Shown here in pieces: positions 1 to 8,295 of a stretch of 58,492 bases of DNA. Every line of letters starts with the position of its first letter. Positions within the stretch are counted from its first letter, which is position 1. The position numbers were made by a program, and so were the translations under genes. Where the stretch lies: contig QYQM01000026.1 of assembly GCA_007280905.1 (NCBI GenBank), positions 1 through 58,492 of the forward strand, written 5' to 3'. Source of the DNA: Porphyromonadaceae bacterium (GTDB lineage: Bacteria; Bacteroidota; Bacteroidia; Bacteroidales; UBA12481). Below the pieces are notes generated by a model. That model was not told the origin of the DNA. It was given only the letters and a program-made list of their open reading frames with translations, and did not search any database.

Positions 1-135
1 ATTTTCCAAGCTGCAAAAGCTAAAGCAAGAGGTTATAAAAGAACTGATACTATCAAAGCAATAATTTATCTGCTTACTGGGAAACTCGACTTTAGTAAAA
101 TTAATCCCTATTATGTTACCCACTCGAAATTATAA
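1..135 (+). CDS. Transposase C-terminal fragment (5' end outside window)
   Basis: The first 135 bases encode 44 residues without a start. They contain ARGYKRTDTIK, then IIYLLTGKLDF, and end in THSKL before TAA. The basic-aromatic tail with a hydrophobic strand resembles the C-terminus of DDE transposases of the ISL3 kind. No catalytic residue is visible because the rest of the gene lies upstream of the window. The stop overlaps the proposed terminal inverted repeat, as in compact insertion sequences. The family assignment rests on this tail and on the GGCTCTTT-type end. Confidence 0.5.
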   Translation: MFQAAKAKARGYKRTDTIKAIIYLLTGKLDFSKINPYYVTHSKL

Positions 136-141
136 AGAGCC
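1..141 (+). mobile_element. Right end of an ISL3-like insertion sequence
   Basis: The window opens inside an open frame that reads to a TAA at 133-135. Directly over that stop lies AAAGAGCC (134-141), the reverse complement of GGCTCTTT, which I recall as the typical outer end of ISL3-family inverted repeats. The element would therefore end at 141. ISL3 elements usually make 8-bp target duplications, so 142-149 would be one copy. The other end and the matching repeat lie outside the window, so the family call is inference. Confidence 0.55.
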
Positions 142-155
142 GAAAAAACTATCTA

Positions 156-980
156 TTGTTGATGGGATTAGCAGTTCTTTTATTATCGTTTAGCGCTTGT
201 AAAAAAGATGATTCAGGCGATCTGGCTGCTTTTGATGCAGCAAATGGAGTTAATGGCGCACAAATTTACGATCATGCACTAAACTATGTTGGTGCCAGCC
301 AAACTGACTACCCAAATGCTAAGACAAATTTTTTTAGATGTAAAAGTTGCCATGGTTGGGATTTGAAAGGGCAAAGCGGAGTGCTAATTAATAAGCCTTC
401 GTCTGCTACTTATCCTATTGCAGTTGATGGTAATTTATACACATGGTCGCAATCGAAAAGTATTAGAGAAGTTTTTGATGCAGTTAAAAATATGGGAGGC
501 AGAACAAAAACAGCTCCATATGATGCTACCATGCCTGATTATACTACAATATTAACCGATGCTCAAATTTGGGATGTTGTAAAGTTTTTAAAGGAAACGG
601 CTCATGATGTTAATGATTTTTATGATATGACTACTACAGGAGCTTATCCAACAGGGACTAAAACCTTCTCTAATATTGGTAAAGGAGGAAATGCTGCAGC
701 CGGCTTAGTAACATATAATGCAAAATGTGCAAGTTGCCATGGTGCCGATGGTTTGAAAATTGATATATATTGCCAGGGTTTATTTCTTGGTGAAATGTTT
801 AGACAAGATCCGCACGAAGTGCAACATAAAGCAATTTGGGGTATGCCAAATGATCGTGAGCATATCGATGCCGGATGTACTTTTGCAGGTGCAATGCCAT
901 CAATATCTATTACCGACCAAGATATTAGAAATATGATGGTAATGGGACAAGATAAAACTCTTTTCCCGGACCACAAATAA
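156..980 (+). CDS. Di-heme cytochrome c lipoprotein, 5' end cut by an IS
   Basis: The protein has a lipoprotein-type leader (LLLSFSAC, then KKDD) and two class I c-heme sites, CKSCH at residues 62-66 and CASCH at 191-195, each in a domain of about 100 residues. It is probably an exported di-heme electron carrier. The frame stays open leftwards to the IS end at 141, and residues before the leader (RKNYLLLMG) look like the natural basic n-region. No ATG exists at the right place. The usable starts are TTG at 156 or ATG at 162, both of which give an unusually short n-region. The gene is most likely 5'-truncated by the insertion. It is clearly more AT-rich than its neighbours. A hairpin terminator follows at 1036. 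Confidence 0.75.
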   Translation: MLMGLAVLLLSFSACKKDDSGDLAAFDAANGVNGAQIYDHALNYVGASQTDYPNAKTNFFRCKSCHGWDLKGQSGVLINKPSSATYPIAVDGNLYTWSQSKSIREVFDAVKNMGGRTKTAPYDATMPDYTTILTDAQIWDVVKFLKETAHDVNDFYDMTTTGAYPTGTKTFSNIGKGGNAAAGLVTYNAKCASCHGADGLKIDIYCQGLFLGEMFRQDPHEVQHKAIWGMPNDREHIDAGCTFAGAMPSISITDQDIRNMMVMGQDKTLFPDHK

Positions 981-1035
981 AGGCAAAACTTAACCTGGTC
1001 TTTGAGCAATAGTGTAAATAGGATTTAGTTGGTTT

Positions 1036-1065
1036 GAAAAGGCCGGATTGATTTCCGGCCTTTTT
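1036..1065 (+). terminator. Rho-independent terminator after the cytochrome c gene
   Basis: The stem GGCCGGA (1041-1047) pairs with TCCGGCC (1054-1060) around a six-base loop. A-rich bases flank it on the left and a run of five T (1061-1065) on the right. It lies 55 bases after the cytochrome stop. Confidence 0.85.
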
Positions 1066-1169
1066 GTTAACCATTACATGACTTCGGAACCGCACACGTG
1101 CGGAAAATTGACAGGCCCGGAATTTTGCTGACCTGCAAGAATTAAGTTATTTTGTTAGAAAATCCTAAT

Positions 1170-2000
1170 ATGACCAGCCGGCAAATCGAAATTAAAAATA
1201 AACTGGACCCCGGATCGACTTTTAAAATTTCCCGATTTAAGGAGCAGATCAAAAGAACTGTACCACACAAGCATGTTGATTATCACGAGTTGATATTCCT
1301 CAGTGAAGGAGAAGGCTTTCATTGGATTGAATCAGAAAGATATTTGGTTTCCACACCTGAATTCTATTCGCTGAAACCCGGGCAATTGCATTATTGGCAA
1401 TTTACATCTATCCCGAGAGGTGCAGTGATCCTTTTCAAAGATTCCTATTTCAATGGGATAAAAGAAATTGACCTGGTTAACCTTAACAGGCAGTTAAGCG
1501 AAAACCCGAGAATTAAAATACCCGAAGGAGATTTCCCGGACTATATTTTAAATGAAATCGCACAGGAATATAACCTGAATTCTGCCTACTCAGAACATAT
1601 TATTCATGGGTTACTTCGGGCCCTGTTTGGAAAACTTCTACACTTATCTGATAATAATTCACATGGAGAAAATTTGCCGGAATCGCAGTTTGATAAATTT
1701 CAGGCTCTTTTAGCAAAGGAATGTCCCAGGCTTCACAAAGTGAATGATTTTGCTGATTTGCTTAATAGTACTCCACAACATCTGAACACAATTTGCCGTA
1801 AACATTCAGGCAAAAGTGCAAGCGAATTAATTGCTGCTCAAATTTTACTTGAATCAAAAAGATATATCCTTCATACGGAAAATACCATCAACGAAATAGC
1901 CGATATTCTTTCATTTAACGATGCATCCTATTTTGTTAAGTTCTTTAAGAAAGCCGAGGGTTTAACTCCTGTTCAGTTCAGGCAACAGTATTTTCAATAG
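1170..2000 (+). CDS. AraC family transcriptional regulator
   Basis: This is a DNA-binding regulator of about 276 residues. The N-terminal half is a cupin-like sensor domain containing HKHVDYHELIFLSEGEG, a histidine-rich strand typical of AraC ligand-binding folds, and LKPGQLHYW. The C-terminal 100 residues form the double helix-turn-helix, with INEIADILSFNDASYFVKFF and LTPVQFR typical of AraC/XylS members. The ATG at 1170 is preferred to the TTG at 1152 because it starts a normal-looking N-terminus. It lies 78 bases upstream of a TauE-type permease on the same strand and may control it or the RND pump beyond. The ligand is unknown. Confidence 0.88.
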   Translation: MTSRQIEIKNKLDPGSTFKISRFKEQIKRTVPHKHVDYHELIFLSEGEGFHWIESERYLVSTPEFYSLKPGQLHYWQFTSIPRGAVILFKDSYFNGIKEIDLVNLNRQLSENPRIKIPEGDFPDYILNEIAQEYNLNSAYSEHIIHGLLRALFGKLLHLSDNNSHGENLPESQFDKFQALLAKECPRLHKVNDFADLLNSTPQHLNTICRKHSGKSASELIAAQILLESKRYILHTENTINEIADILSFNDASYFVKFFKKAEGLTPVQFRQQYFQ

Positions 2001-2078
2001 TACCAAATTTTCGCTTTTTCTTACCACAACGGTAGGCCTCATGCTGCATATTATTGTATTTTATAAACTTGTAGCATT

Positions 2079-2852
2079 TTGGAAATTGTCATTATTTGTT
2101 TAGCAGCCTTTTTTACGGCCATTCTTACTTTCTTTTCAGGGTTTGGCCTTGGGACTATCCTGGCTCCTGTCTTTGCTATCTTTTTCCCGATCGATGTGGC
2201 AATTGCATTAACAGGAGTCGTTCACTTTACCAACAATCTTTTCAAAATCATTTTAGTCGGTAAAAATGCAGACAGATCGGTTTTACTGAAATTCGGCATT
2301 CCTGCAATTCTGGCCTCGTTTATAGGAGCATGGTTGTTACTTAAGATTACCACATTGCCTTCATTGATCCAATATCAGATTAGCACACACGAACACTATA
2401 TTACTCCTGTTAAGGTTCTTATAGCAATGATTCTGATATTTTTCTCCATACAGGAAATTGTCCCATCTTTTCAAAAAATTCAGTTTGGCCGAAACAAACT
2501 GGTTCTGGGTGGAATATTGAGTGGTTTCTTTGGCGGTTTATCGGGCATACAAGGAGCTATCCGCAGCGCGTTCCTCGTCAAAAGCGGTTTAACGAAGGAG
2601 GCATACATTGCCACCGGTGTTGTTATTGCCTGTTTGGTGGATTTCACCAGGCTTTCCGTGTACGCCACTCGATTAACCTCATCGAATCTGTCTGATAACC
2701 TTGGGTTGCTGATCGCTGCAACTACGGCAGCCATTGCAGGAGCTATTATAGGAAAAAAATTACTCAAAAAGATAACACTCAAGTTCATACAGAATCTGGT
2801 CGGGGTTATGCTGATTCTTATTTCAATAGCATTGGGAACCGGTTTAATTTAA
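2079..2852 (+). CDS. TauE/SafE family membrane permease
   Basis: This is a hydrophobic protein of 257 residues with about eight membrane segments. It has the duplicated TauE/SafE pattern: FFSGFGLGTILAP near the N-terminus and a repeated GGILSGFFGGLSG around residues 145-157. The family exports or imports sulfite, sulfonates or other organic anions. The substrate cannot be read from the sequence. The reading frame starts with TTG at 2079, with no upstream ATG in frame nearby. It sits between an AraC regulator and an RND efflux operon on the same strand. Confidence 0.85.
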   Translation: MEIVIICLAAFFTAILTFFSGFGLGTILAPVFAIFFPIDVAIALTGVVHFTNNLFKIILVGKNADRSVLLKFGIPAILASFIGAWLLLKITTLPSLIQYQISTHEHYITPVKVLIAMILIFFSIQEIVPSFQKIQFGRNKLVLGGILSGFFGGLSGIQGAIRSAFLVKSGLTKEAYIATGVVIACLVDFTRLSVYATRLTSSNLSDNLGLLIAATTAAIAGAIIGKKLLKKITLKFIQNLVGVMLILISIALGTGLI

Positions 2853-2865
2853 AAAGCAATGTATC

Positions 2866-3000
2866 ATGGAAATCACTAAAGGATTTAAAGCCATCATTCT
2901 AACAACAGTGAATGACAACAGGGCAATAATCATCAGGCTGATTTATGGCGGCGGCAGGTGGTCGCTGGATTCCTTATTCTTTAAATTGCACAAAACATGA
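2866..3000 (+). CDS. Small hypothetical ORF, 44 residues
   Basis: A short ATG-initiated frame fills the gap between the permease and the TolC-like gene. Its TGA overlaps the next ATG in an ATGA arrangement. The product is basic and partly hydrophobic (ILTTVNDNRAIIIRLIYGG) with no recognised domain. The overlap suggests it could couple translation to the efflux operon, or it may be a decayed gene end. There is little direct support that it is made. Confidence 0.3.
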   Translation: MEITKGFKAIILTTVNDNRAIIIRLIYGGGRWSLDSLFFKLHKT

Positions 3001-4244
3001 AGACAAACCGGATTTTCTCCCTGATACTTATTTGTCTGAGCATAGGACAACTTTCCGCTTTTACGCAGGTAATCACATTGGAATCTTACATTGAGCAAGG
3101 CCTTATTCACAGTCCGGTGCTGAAAGATCTGAATAACCAGATGTATTCAAATTCGGTCGACAGCCTGCTGATTAAGGCTGGTCAAAGACCGCAGGTCAGC
3201 TTTAACGGGTCGCTGTATTATGCCCCGGTAATCGGCGGCATCGGATACAGTGAGGCGCTTACGGATATCAGCCACATATCTTCGGTGGTGTATGCTTCAC
3301 AGCAGATTTTCAACCAAAAGACCATCGATGCCCGGTATTCACAAATCGGCATTCAAAACCAGGCGCTTCGGGTTTCATCTAAAATAACAGAAAAAGACTT
3401 GAAAAAGGCCATTACCCTGCAATATCTATCGGCCTGCTCGATTTCGAACGAGATAGCGTTTAACCGCGACTTACTGTCTTCATCCGTTGATGAAGAACTC
3501 ATCCTAAGGCAATTAGTGGAAAAGGGCTTGTACAAACAGGTCGATTATCTCTCATTTATGGTGGAGCTCAAGGGACAGGAGCTTATGCTGAACGATTTAC
3601 AGCTGCAATACCAGAAAGAATTGTCGGCCTTGCATGTTCTGTGCGGATTGCCTGGTAAGGCCGATGAACAATTAGTATTACCCGATATTAGGCTGAATTC
3701 TCCAATAAGCGCAGCCAATTCGCCGTTTTTCTCCCGGTTTGTTTTAGACAGCCTGAAAATTGAAAACGAAAAAGTATTGATCGACCGCAACTATAAACCG
3801 GCCATCAGCTGGTTCTCCGATGCGGGTTTGCTGAACAACTTTCCGCGCGACATCGGTAAAAACTTCGGCATCAGCATGGGATTGAGCCTATCGGTGCCGA
3901 TTTACGACGGGCATCAGCGAAGTTTAAACCACGAAAAGCTAAAAATCGCCGAAGACACCCGGAAAAATTATGCCGGTTATTTTCAGCGGCAGTTCAGTCA
4001 GCAACTGCAGCAACTCTATCTGGAACTGCAGAAAACACAGGAAATTATCCCCAGGGTAAACCAGCAGGCGGGCTTTGCAGAACCAGTTGTAAATCAAGAG
4101 AAAAATCTCGTAAATGCGGGTATTGTTTCCATGACCGATTACGTGGCTGCCTTAAGGAACTATATAACCGTAAAACGAAGCGTGAATCAATACCAGCTTA
4201 GAATTCTTCAGATCATTACCGAAATAAATTACTGGAATCAATAA
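2997..4244 (+). CDS. TolC-like outer membrane efflux protein (OMF)
   Basis: The protein of 415 residues has a cleavable signal peptide (ILICLSIGQLSAFTQ) and the long alternating helices of outer membrane factors. Examples are ITLESYIEQGLIHSPVLKD at the start and VNAGIVSMTDYVAALRNY near the end, both typical OEP repeats. It would form the trimeric outer membrane channel of the RND pump encoded downstream. The next gene, the adaptor, starts eight bases after its stop, and the RND gene overlaps the adaptor, so the three form one operon in channel-adaptor-pump order. Confidence 0.88.
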   Translation: MKTNRIFSLILICLSIGQLSAFTQVITLESYIEQGLIHSPVLKDLNNQMYSNSVDSLLIKAGQRPQVSFNGSLYYAPVIGGIGYSEALTDISHISSVVYASQQIFNQKTIDARYSQIGIQNQALRVSSKITEKDLKKAITLQYLSACSISNEIAFNRDLLSSSVDEELILRQLVEKGLYKQVDYLSFMVELKGQELMLNDLQLQYQKELSALHVLCGLPGKADEQLVLPDIRLNSPISAANSPFFSRFVLDSLKIENEKVLIDRNYKPAISWFSDAGLLNNFPRDIGKNFGISMGLSLSVPIYDGHQRSLNHEKLKIAEDTRKNYAGYFQRQFSQQLQQLYLELQKTQEIIPRVNQQAGFAEPVVNQEKNLVNAGIVSMTDYVAALRNYITVKRSVNQYQLRILQIITEINYWNQ

Positions 4245-4252
4245 AAGACCTC

Positions 4253-5188
4253 ATGAACCCAAAAATAAAGCCAAGCATCGTAGCCTGCATAATCGGGCTG
4301 ATCATTGTATCCGGCTGTAAACAGGCAGCAACCAACTCCGAAAAAGCAATCCCTTCCAAACTTCCGGTAACTGTTTCATCCGTGCACACCGGCCAAATGG
4401 TTTCTTCCATTGAGCTAAGCGCGACATCAGCCTTTCTGTTCAAAGCCTCCATTAAAGCCCCGGTTACGGGATATATCGACGATATGCTTATCAACCAGGG
4501 AGATGCCGTAAAGAAGAATCAATTGCTGTTCACCATAAAAACAAAAGAAGCATCTGCCTTGATGGATGATTCTTTAAATACCCTGAAATTCAGCGGCATT
4601 GTGAATGTCAATGCTGGCACTGCGGGACTGATTTCATCCATCGAGCACCCCAGGGGCGATTTTGTAACCGAAGGTGACCCGTTGGGTCAGATTGCGATTC
4701 CCGGAAGCCTGGTATTTATCCTGGATGTGCCTTTCGAGTTATCAGGTTCCATAAAACTAAATACCCCGTGCGAAATTGAACTGCCCGACAAACAAGTGAT
4801 TAAGGGGATTATCCAATCACGTTTCCCTTCCATGACCGGCATTTCCCAAACCGAACGTTTTATCGTGCGGTTAACCGGTTCTAAAAGCCTGCCTGAAAAT
4901 CTGGTGAGTAAAATTAGAATCGTGAACGAGTTGTTTAAGAATGCTGCCAGTATTCCAAAAGGGTGCATCCTGACCGATGAAACGATGCAAAGTTTCTGGG
5001 TAATGAAACTGGTTAACGATTCCACTGCCATTAAGGTGCCTGTTACTACCGGTATTACCGCGAACGATTCTGTTCAGATAACCGGTCCGGTATTTAATGC
5101 CACCGATCTCTTCTTATCATCAGGTAATTACGGCTTAGGCGATACCGCTTCTGTAAAAGTCATTAAAACTGTGATCCATGAACAATAA
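4253..5188 (+). CDS. RND efflux periplasmic adaptor lipoprotein (MFP)
   Basis: The protein of 311 residues begins with a lipoprotein signal (GLIIVSGCKQ, cysteine at about 22). It has a biotinyl-lipoyl-like segment (IKAPVTGYIDDMLINQGDAV) at about 68-87 and a second half-motif (GLISSIEHPRGDFVTEGDPLG) later, with little coiled hairpin between them. It should bridge the inner membrane pump and the outer membrane channel. It is shorter than usual adaptors (350-400 residues) because the helical hairpin is reduced. Its end overlaps the RND gene by 11 bases. Confidence 0.85.
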   Translation: MNPKIKPSIVACIIGLIIVSGCKQAATNSEKAIPSKLPVTVSSVHTGQMVSSIELSATSAFLFKASIKAPVTGYIDDMLINQGDAVKKNQLLFTIKTKEASALMDDSLNTLKFSGIVNVNAGTAGLISSIEHPRGDFVTEGDPLGQIAIPGSLVFILDVPFELSGSIKLNTPCEIELPDKQVIKGIIQSRFPSMTGISQTERFIVRLTGSKSLPENLVSKIRIVNELFKNAASIPKGCILTDETMQSFWVMKLVNDSTAIKVPVTTGITANDSVQITGPVFNATDLFLSSGNYGLGDTASVKVIKTVIHEQ

Positions 5189-8100
5189 TAGCTTTTACAG
5201 GTTCTTTCTGAAGCCCATTCTGTTCATTTTAATGGCTGTTTTGCTTTGGGGGATTTACTCATACCGCAAAATGCAAACATCCCTGTTCCCCGATGTAACG
5301 TTCCCGAAAATAACCATTATTGCAGATAACGGCGAGCAGCCGGTTGACAAGATGATGATCACCGTGACCAAACCACTGGAGATTGCCATTAAAAGGGTGA
5401 ACGGGATTACTTCGGTGAGGAGCAGCACCAACCGGGGAAGCTGCACTATCGACGCTTTTTTCGATTGGAATCAGGATATGAACCTGGCCAAAACCCAATT
5501 GAATGAGCGTATTAATGAAATAAAAAATATTCTCCCCGCTTCAGTGAATATCGTGGTGGAAGCCATGAGCCAATCTATTTACCCGGTCATCGGCTTTACC
5601 ATAGAAAGTGATAAATACGGTCAGATTGAGTTAAAAAACAGGGCGCTTTTTTCAATCCGGCCGCAGTTTTCGCAAATACCCGGCATCTCAAACGTCATTG
5701 TCAGGGGCGGTAAAACCAAAGAATTTGTCATTACCCCGTTACCTCAAAAACTGATTTCGCTCGGGCTGACTCCTCATGATATCATTGCTGCATTGGGAAG
5801 CACCAATTTCATTGAATCGACCGGATTACTGTCGGATTACCGGCGTTTATACCTTTCCCTAACCGACACGCGGTTTAAAAATATTGATGAATTGAACGGC
5901 GTTGTCATCAAAAACGATGGTCACAGGACGGTCAGGCTCTCGGATATTGCCAGCATCGGTCTTGAGGAACAACAGGAGTTTATCCGGATAAATGCCAATG
6001 GCCATGACGCAGTGATTATCGACCTGGTAAAACAGAAAGGCGTGAACCTGGTGGATTTTGCTGATAATGTGAACGCTAAGGCCATCGAAATTCAAAAGCA
6101 ATTACCCGATGGCATGAAGTTAAAACCCTATTATAACCAATCGGCTTTTGTAACCAGCTCGATCGATAGCGTGTTAAAAAGCATTTACGAAGGGCTGTTC
6201 CTGGCCATGATTGTGGTGATCCTGTTTTTGCGCTCCTTCAGGGCAAGTCTGAACATCATTATCATCATCCCTATTACGCTGGCGCTAACTTTTACCGTGT
6301 TGCATTTTGCTCATATTACGCTCAATATTATGTCATTAGGGGCAATTGCAGCATCCATAGGCCTGATTATAGATGATGCAATTGTGATTATTGAGCAGTT
6401 TCACCGCCTGCACGAGGAAAATCCCGAAAAGGACAAATATGACGTGGTACTTGAAACCATGAAAATGTTTTTACCGGCCATGGTGGGATCTTCACTCAGC
6501 ACCATTGTAATCTTTCTTCCCTTTGTGATCATGAGCGGAGTGGCCGGGAGCTTTTTCAAGGAGCTCACGCTGACTATGGAGATCACCCTGATCTGTTCCT
6601 TCGTTGCAACCTGGATCGGATTGCCGGCCCTGCATCTGCTATTTGGATATAAACCCCATAAAAAGGCGCGCAAAACATTGGTAACCGACGAAAAACAGCA
6701 ACGGCAAAAGCTATGGTGGCTGGTCTGGTTTTTCAACAAACCCTGGTTCGCGATTGGGTTTATCATTCTTTTGATCCTCTCTTCCATTGTGTTGATTAAC
6801 AAGCTGGAAACCGGCTTTTTGCCGGAGCTTGACGAAGGCTCTATCGTGCTAGACTATATAGCACCTACCGGAACAACCCTCGATGCCTCTGATGCCATTC
6901 TGAAAGAAGTTGATAAGGTTGTGCTGAGTCACCCGGATGTTGAAACCTATATGAGACGCACCGGAACGAACATGATTTCGGGGATCAGCATGGCCCAGGG
7001 AATCGTACCACCGAATTATGGTGATTACCTGATCCAACTTAAGCACGGGGTAAACAGAAAAACAGAGGATGTAATATCAGAGCTTCGCGAACAGGCAACT
7101 GCTGTTGCCCCGGCCCTGGAAATTGAATTCGGCCAGAGGATAGCAGATTTGCTTGGCGATTTAATCGGCCGGCCTCAGCCTGTTGTCGTTAAAATATTTG
7201 GCGATAACCAGGCAACTTTGCAGGAACTGGCGTTAAAAGTGCAGGAAAACCTCAATACGATTGACGGGGTTGCCGATGTGATGAACGGCATTATATATGA
7301 TGGCCCCACGGTTAGCATTTTTCCCGATCAGGAAAAGCTGGCTCAATACAAAATTACACCGGCTGATTTTCAAACCCAGCTCAGGGCTTATAATGAAGGG
7401 GTACCTGTTGGAGAAGTTCAGGAAGGGGAGCAGATGCTAACCATTCTTCTGCGTAATACCACGTTTAAAAACAACAGTATCGACCTGATCAGCAACCAGC
7501 CGGTATTTGCGCCTGACGGTTCCTACCGTCCATTAAAATCTTTTGCCAGGGTTGAATTATCCACCGGCGACCCGGAGCTTACGCGCGAGGACCTTAAGTC
7601 GAACATTGAAGTAACGGCCCGGCTGGAAAACAGGGATTTGGGCAGTGCAATCAGCAACATAAAAGAGGTTATCGCCCAAAACGTACCGCTCCCGCCCGGT
7701 TATTATGTTGAGTATGGGGGAACTTTTGAGCAGCAGCAGTCATCGTTCAGGGAGCTCTTACTGATCCTGTTAATAGCTATTATATTGGTATTTACGGTGT
7801 TATTGTTTCTATTCAGGAATCTTCATCTGGCTTTGCTGATTATCTTTATTTCGATTCTGGGCATTGGCGGATGTATATTAGCCTTGTTTGTGACCGGGAT
7901 ACCGCTGAATGTTGGCAGTTATACGGGTATTATCATGATAGTGGGCATCATTGCCGAGAATGCAATTTTCACGGTCAACCAGTTCCTGACCACATTGAAG
8001 AGAACATCCGACATAGATCAATCGATAAATTATGCTATTTCGCTGCGTATCCGGCCGAAGCTTATGACAGCCATCGGGGCCATTCTGGCATTGACACCAT

Positions 8101-8270
8101 TGGCACTCGGAATCGGTGTGGGGGCACAAATGCAACAACCGCTTGCTGTTGCTGTAATCGGAGGTTTCATTATGGCCATGCCGCTTTTGCTGATGGTTTT
8201 TCCGTCGCTGCTTAGATTAACATACAAGAACAGCAGCCTTTCCAACTCAAATGCAATTTTGTATGTTTGA
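5178..8270 (+). CDS. RND family efflux transporter permease
   Basis: This is a full-length RND pump of 1030 residues with the duplicated twelve-helix layout and two large periplasmic loops. It has TM1 near residues 12-28, then the porter motif FPKITIIADNGEQPVDKM. The TM4 proton-relay segment ASIGLIIDDAIVIIEQF carries the paired aspartates, and FLPELDEGSIV opens the second half. It uses proton motive force to expel substrates through the TolC-like protein encoded upstream. The DD pair in TM4 does not settle drug versus metal. The operon sits next to an AraC regulator and a NarX-like sensor. Confidence 0.92.
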   Translation: MNNNSFYRFFLKPILFILMAVLLWGIYSYRKMQTSLFPDVTFPKITIIADNGEQPVDKMMITVTKPLEIAIKRVNGITSVRSSTNRGSCTIDAFFDWNQDMNLAKTQLNERINEIKNILPASVNIVVEAMSQSIYPVIGFTIESDKYGQIELKNRALFSIRPQFSQIPGISNVIVRGGKTKEFVITPLPQKLISLGLTPHDIIAALGSTNFIESTGLLSDYRRLYLSLTDTRFKNIDELNGVVIKNDGHRTVRLSDIASIGLEEQQEFIRINANGHDAVIIDLVKQKGVNLVDFADNVNAKAIEIQKQLPDGMKLKPYYNQSAFVTSSIDSVLKSIYEGLFLAMIVVILFLRSFRASLNIIIIIPITLALTFTVLHFAHITLNIMSLGAIAASIGLIIDDAIVIIEQFHRLHEENPEKDKYDVVLETMKMFLPAMVGSSLSTIVIFLPFVIMSGVAGSFFKELTLTMEITLICSFVATWIGLPALHLLFGYKPHKKARKTLVTDEKQQRQKLWWLVWFFNKPWFAIGFIILLILSSIVLINKLETGFLPELDEGSIVLDYIAPTGTTLDASDAILKEVDKVVLSHPDVETYMRRTGTNMISGISMAQGIVPPNYGDYLIQLKHGVNRKTEDVISELREQATAVAPALEIEFGQRIADLLGDLIGRPQPVVVKIFGDNQATLQELALKVQENLNTIDGVADVMNGIIYDGPTVSIFPDQEKLAQYKITPADFQTQLRAYNEGVPVGEVQEGEQMLTILLRNTTFKNNSIDLISNQPVFAPDGSYRPLKSFARVELSTGDPELTREDLKSNIEVTARLENRDLGSAISNIKEVIAQNVPLPPGYYVEYGGTFEQQQSSFRELLLILLIAIILVFTVLLFLFRNLHLALLIIFISILGIGGCILALFVTGIPLNVGSYTGIIMIVGIIAENAIFTVNQFLTTLKRTSDIDQSINYAISLRIRPKLMTAIGAILALTPLALGIGVGAQMQQPLAVAVIGGFIMAMPLLLMVFPSLLRLTYKNSSLSNSNAILYV

Positions 8271-8295
8271 AGGATATCCGGATAAATAACAGGTT

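Noticed and set aside
1085-1110. Short dyad CCGCAC/GTGCGG thought to be intron or attachment site
   Set aside because: Six-base arms with a two-base centre cannot form a normal hairpin, and nothing nearby looks like an intron or integration core.
7871-8215. Long alternative frame inside the first RND gene
   Set aside because: It lies wholly inside a clear RND transporter in another frame and has an implausible Cys/His-rich composition. It is a shadow of the real gene.
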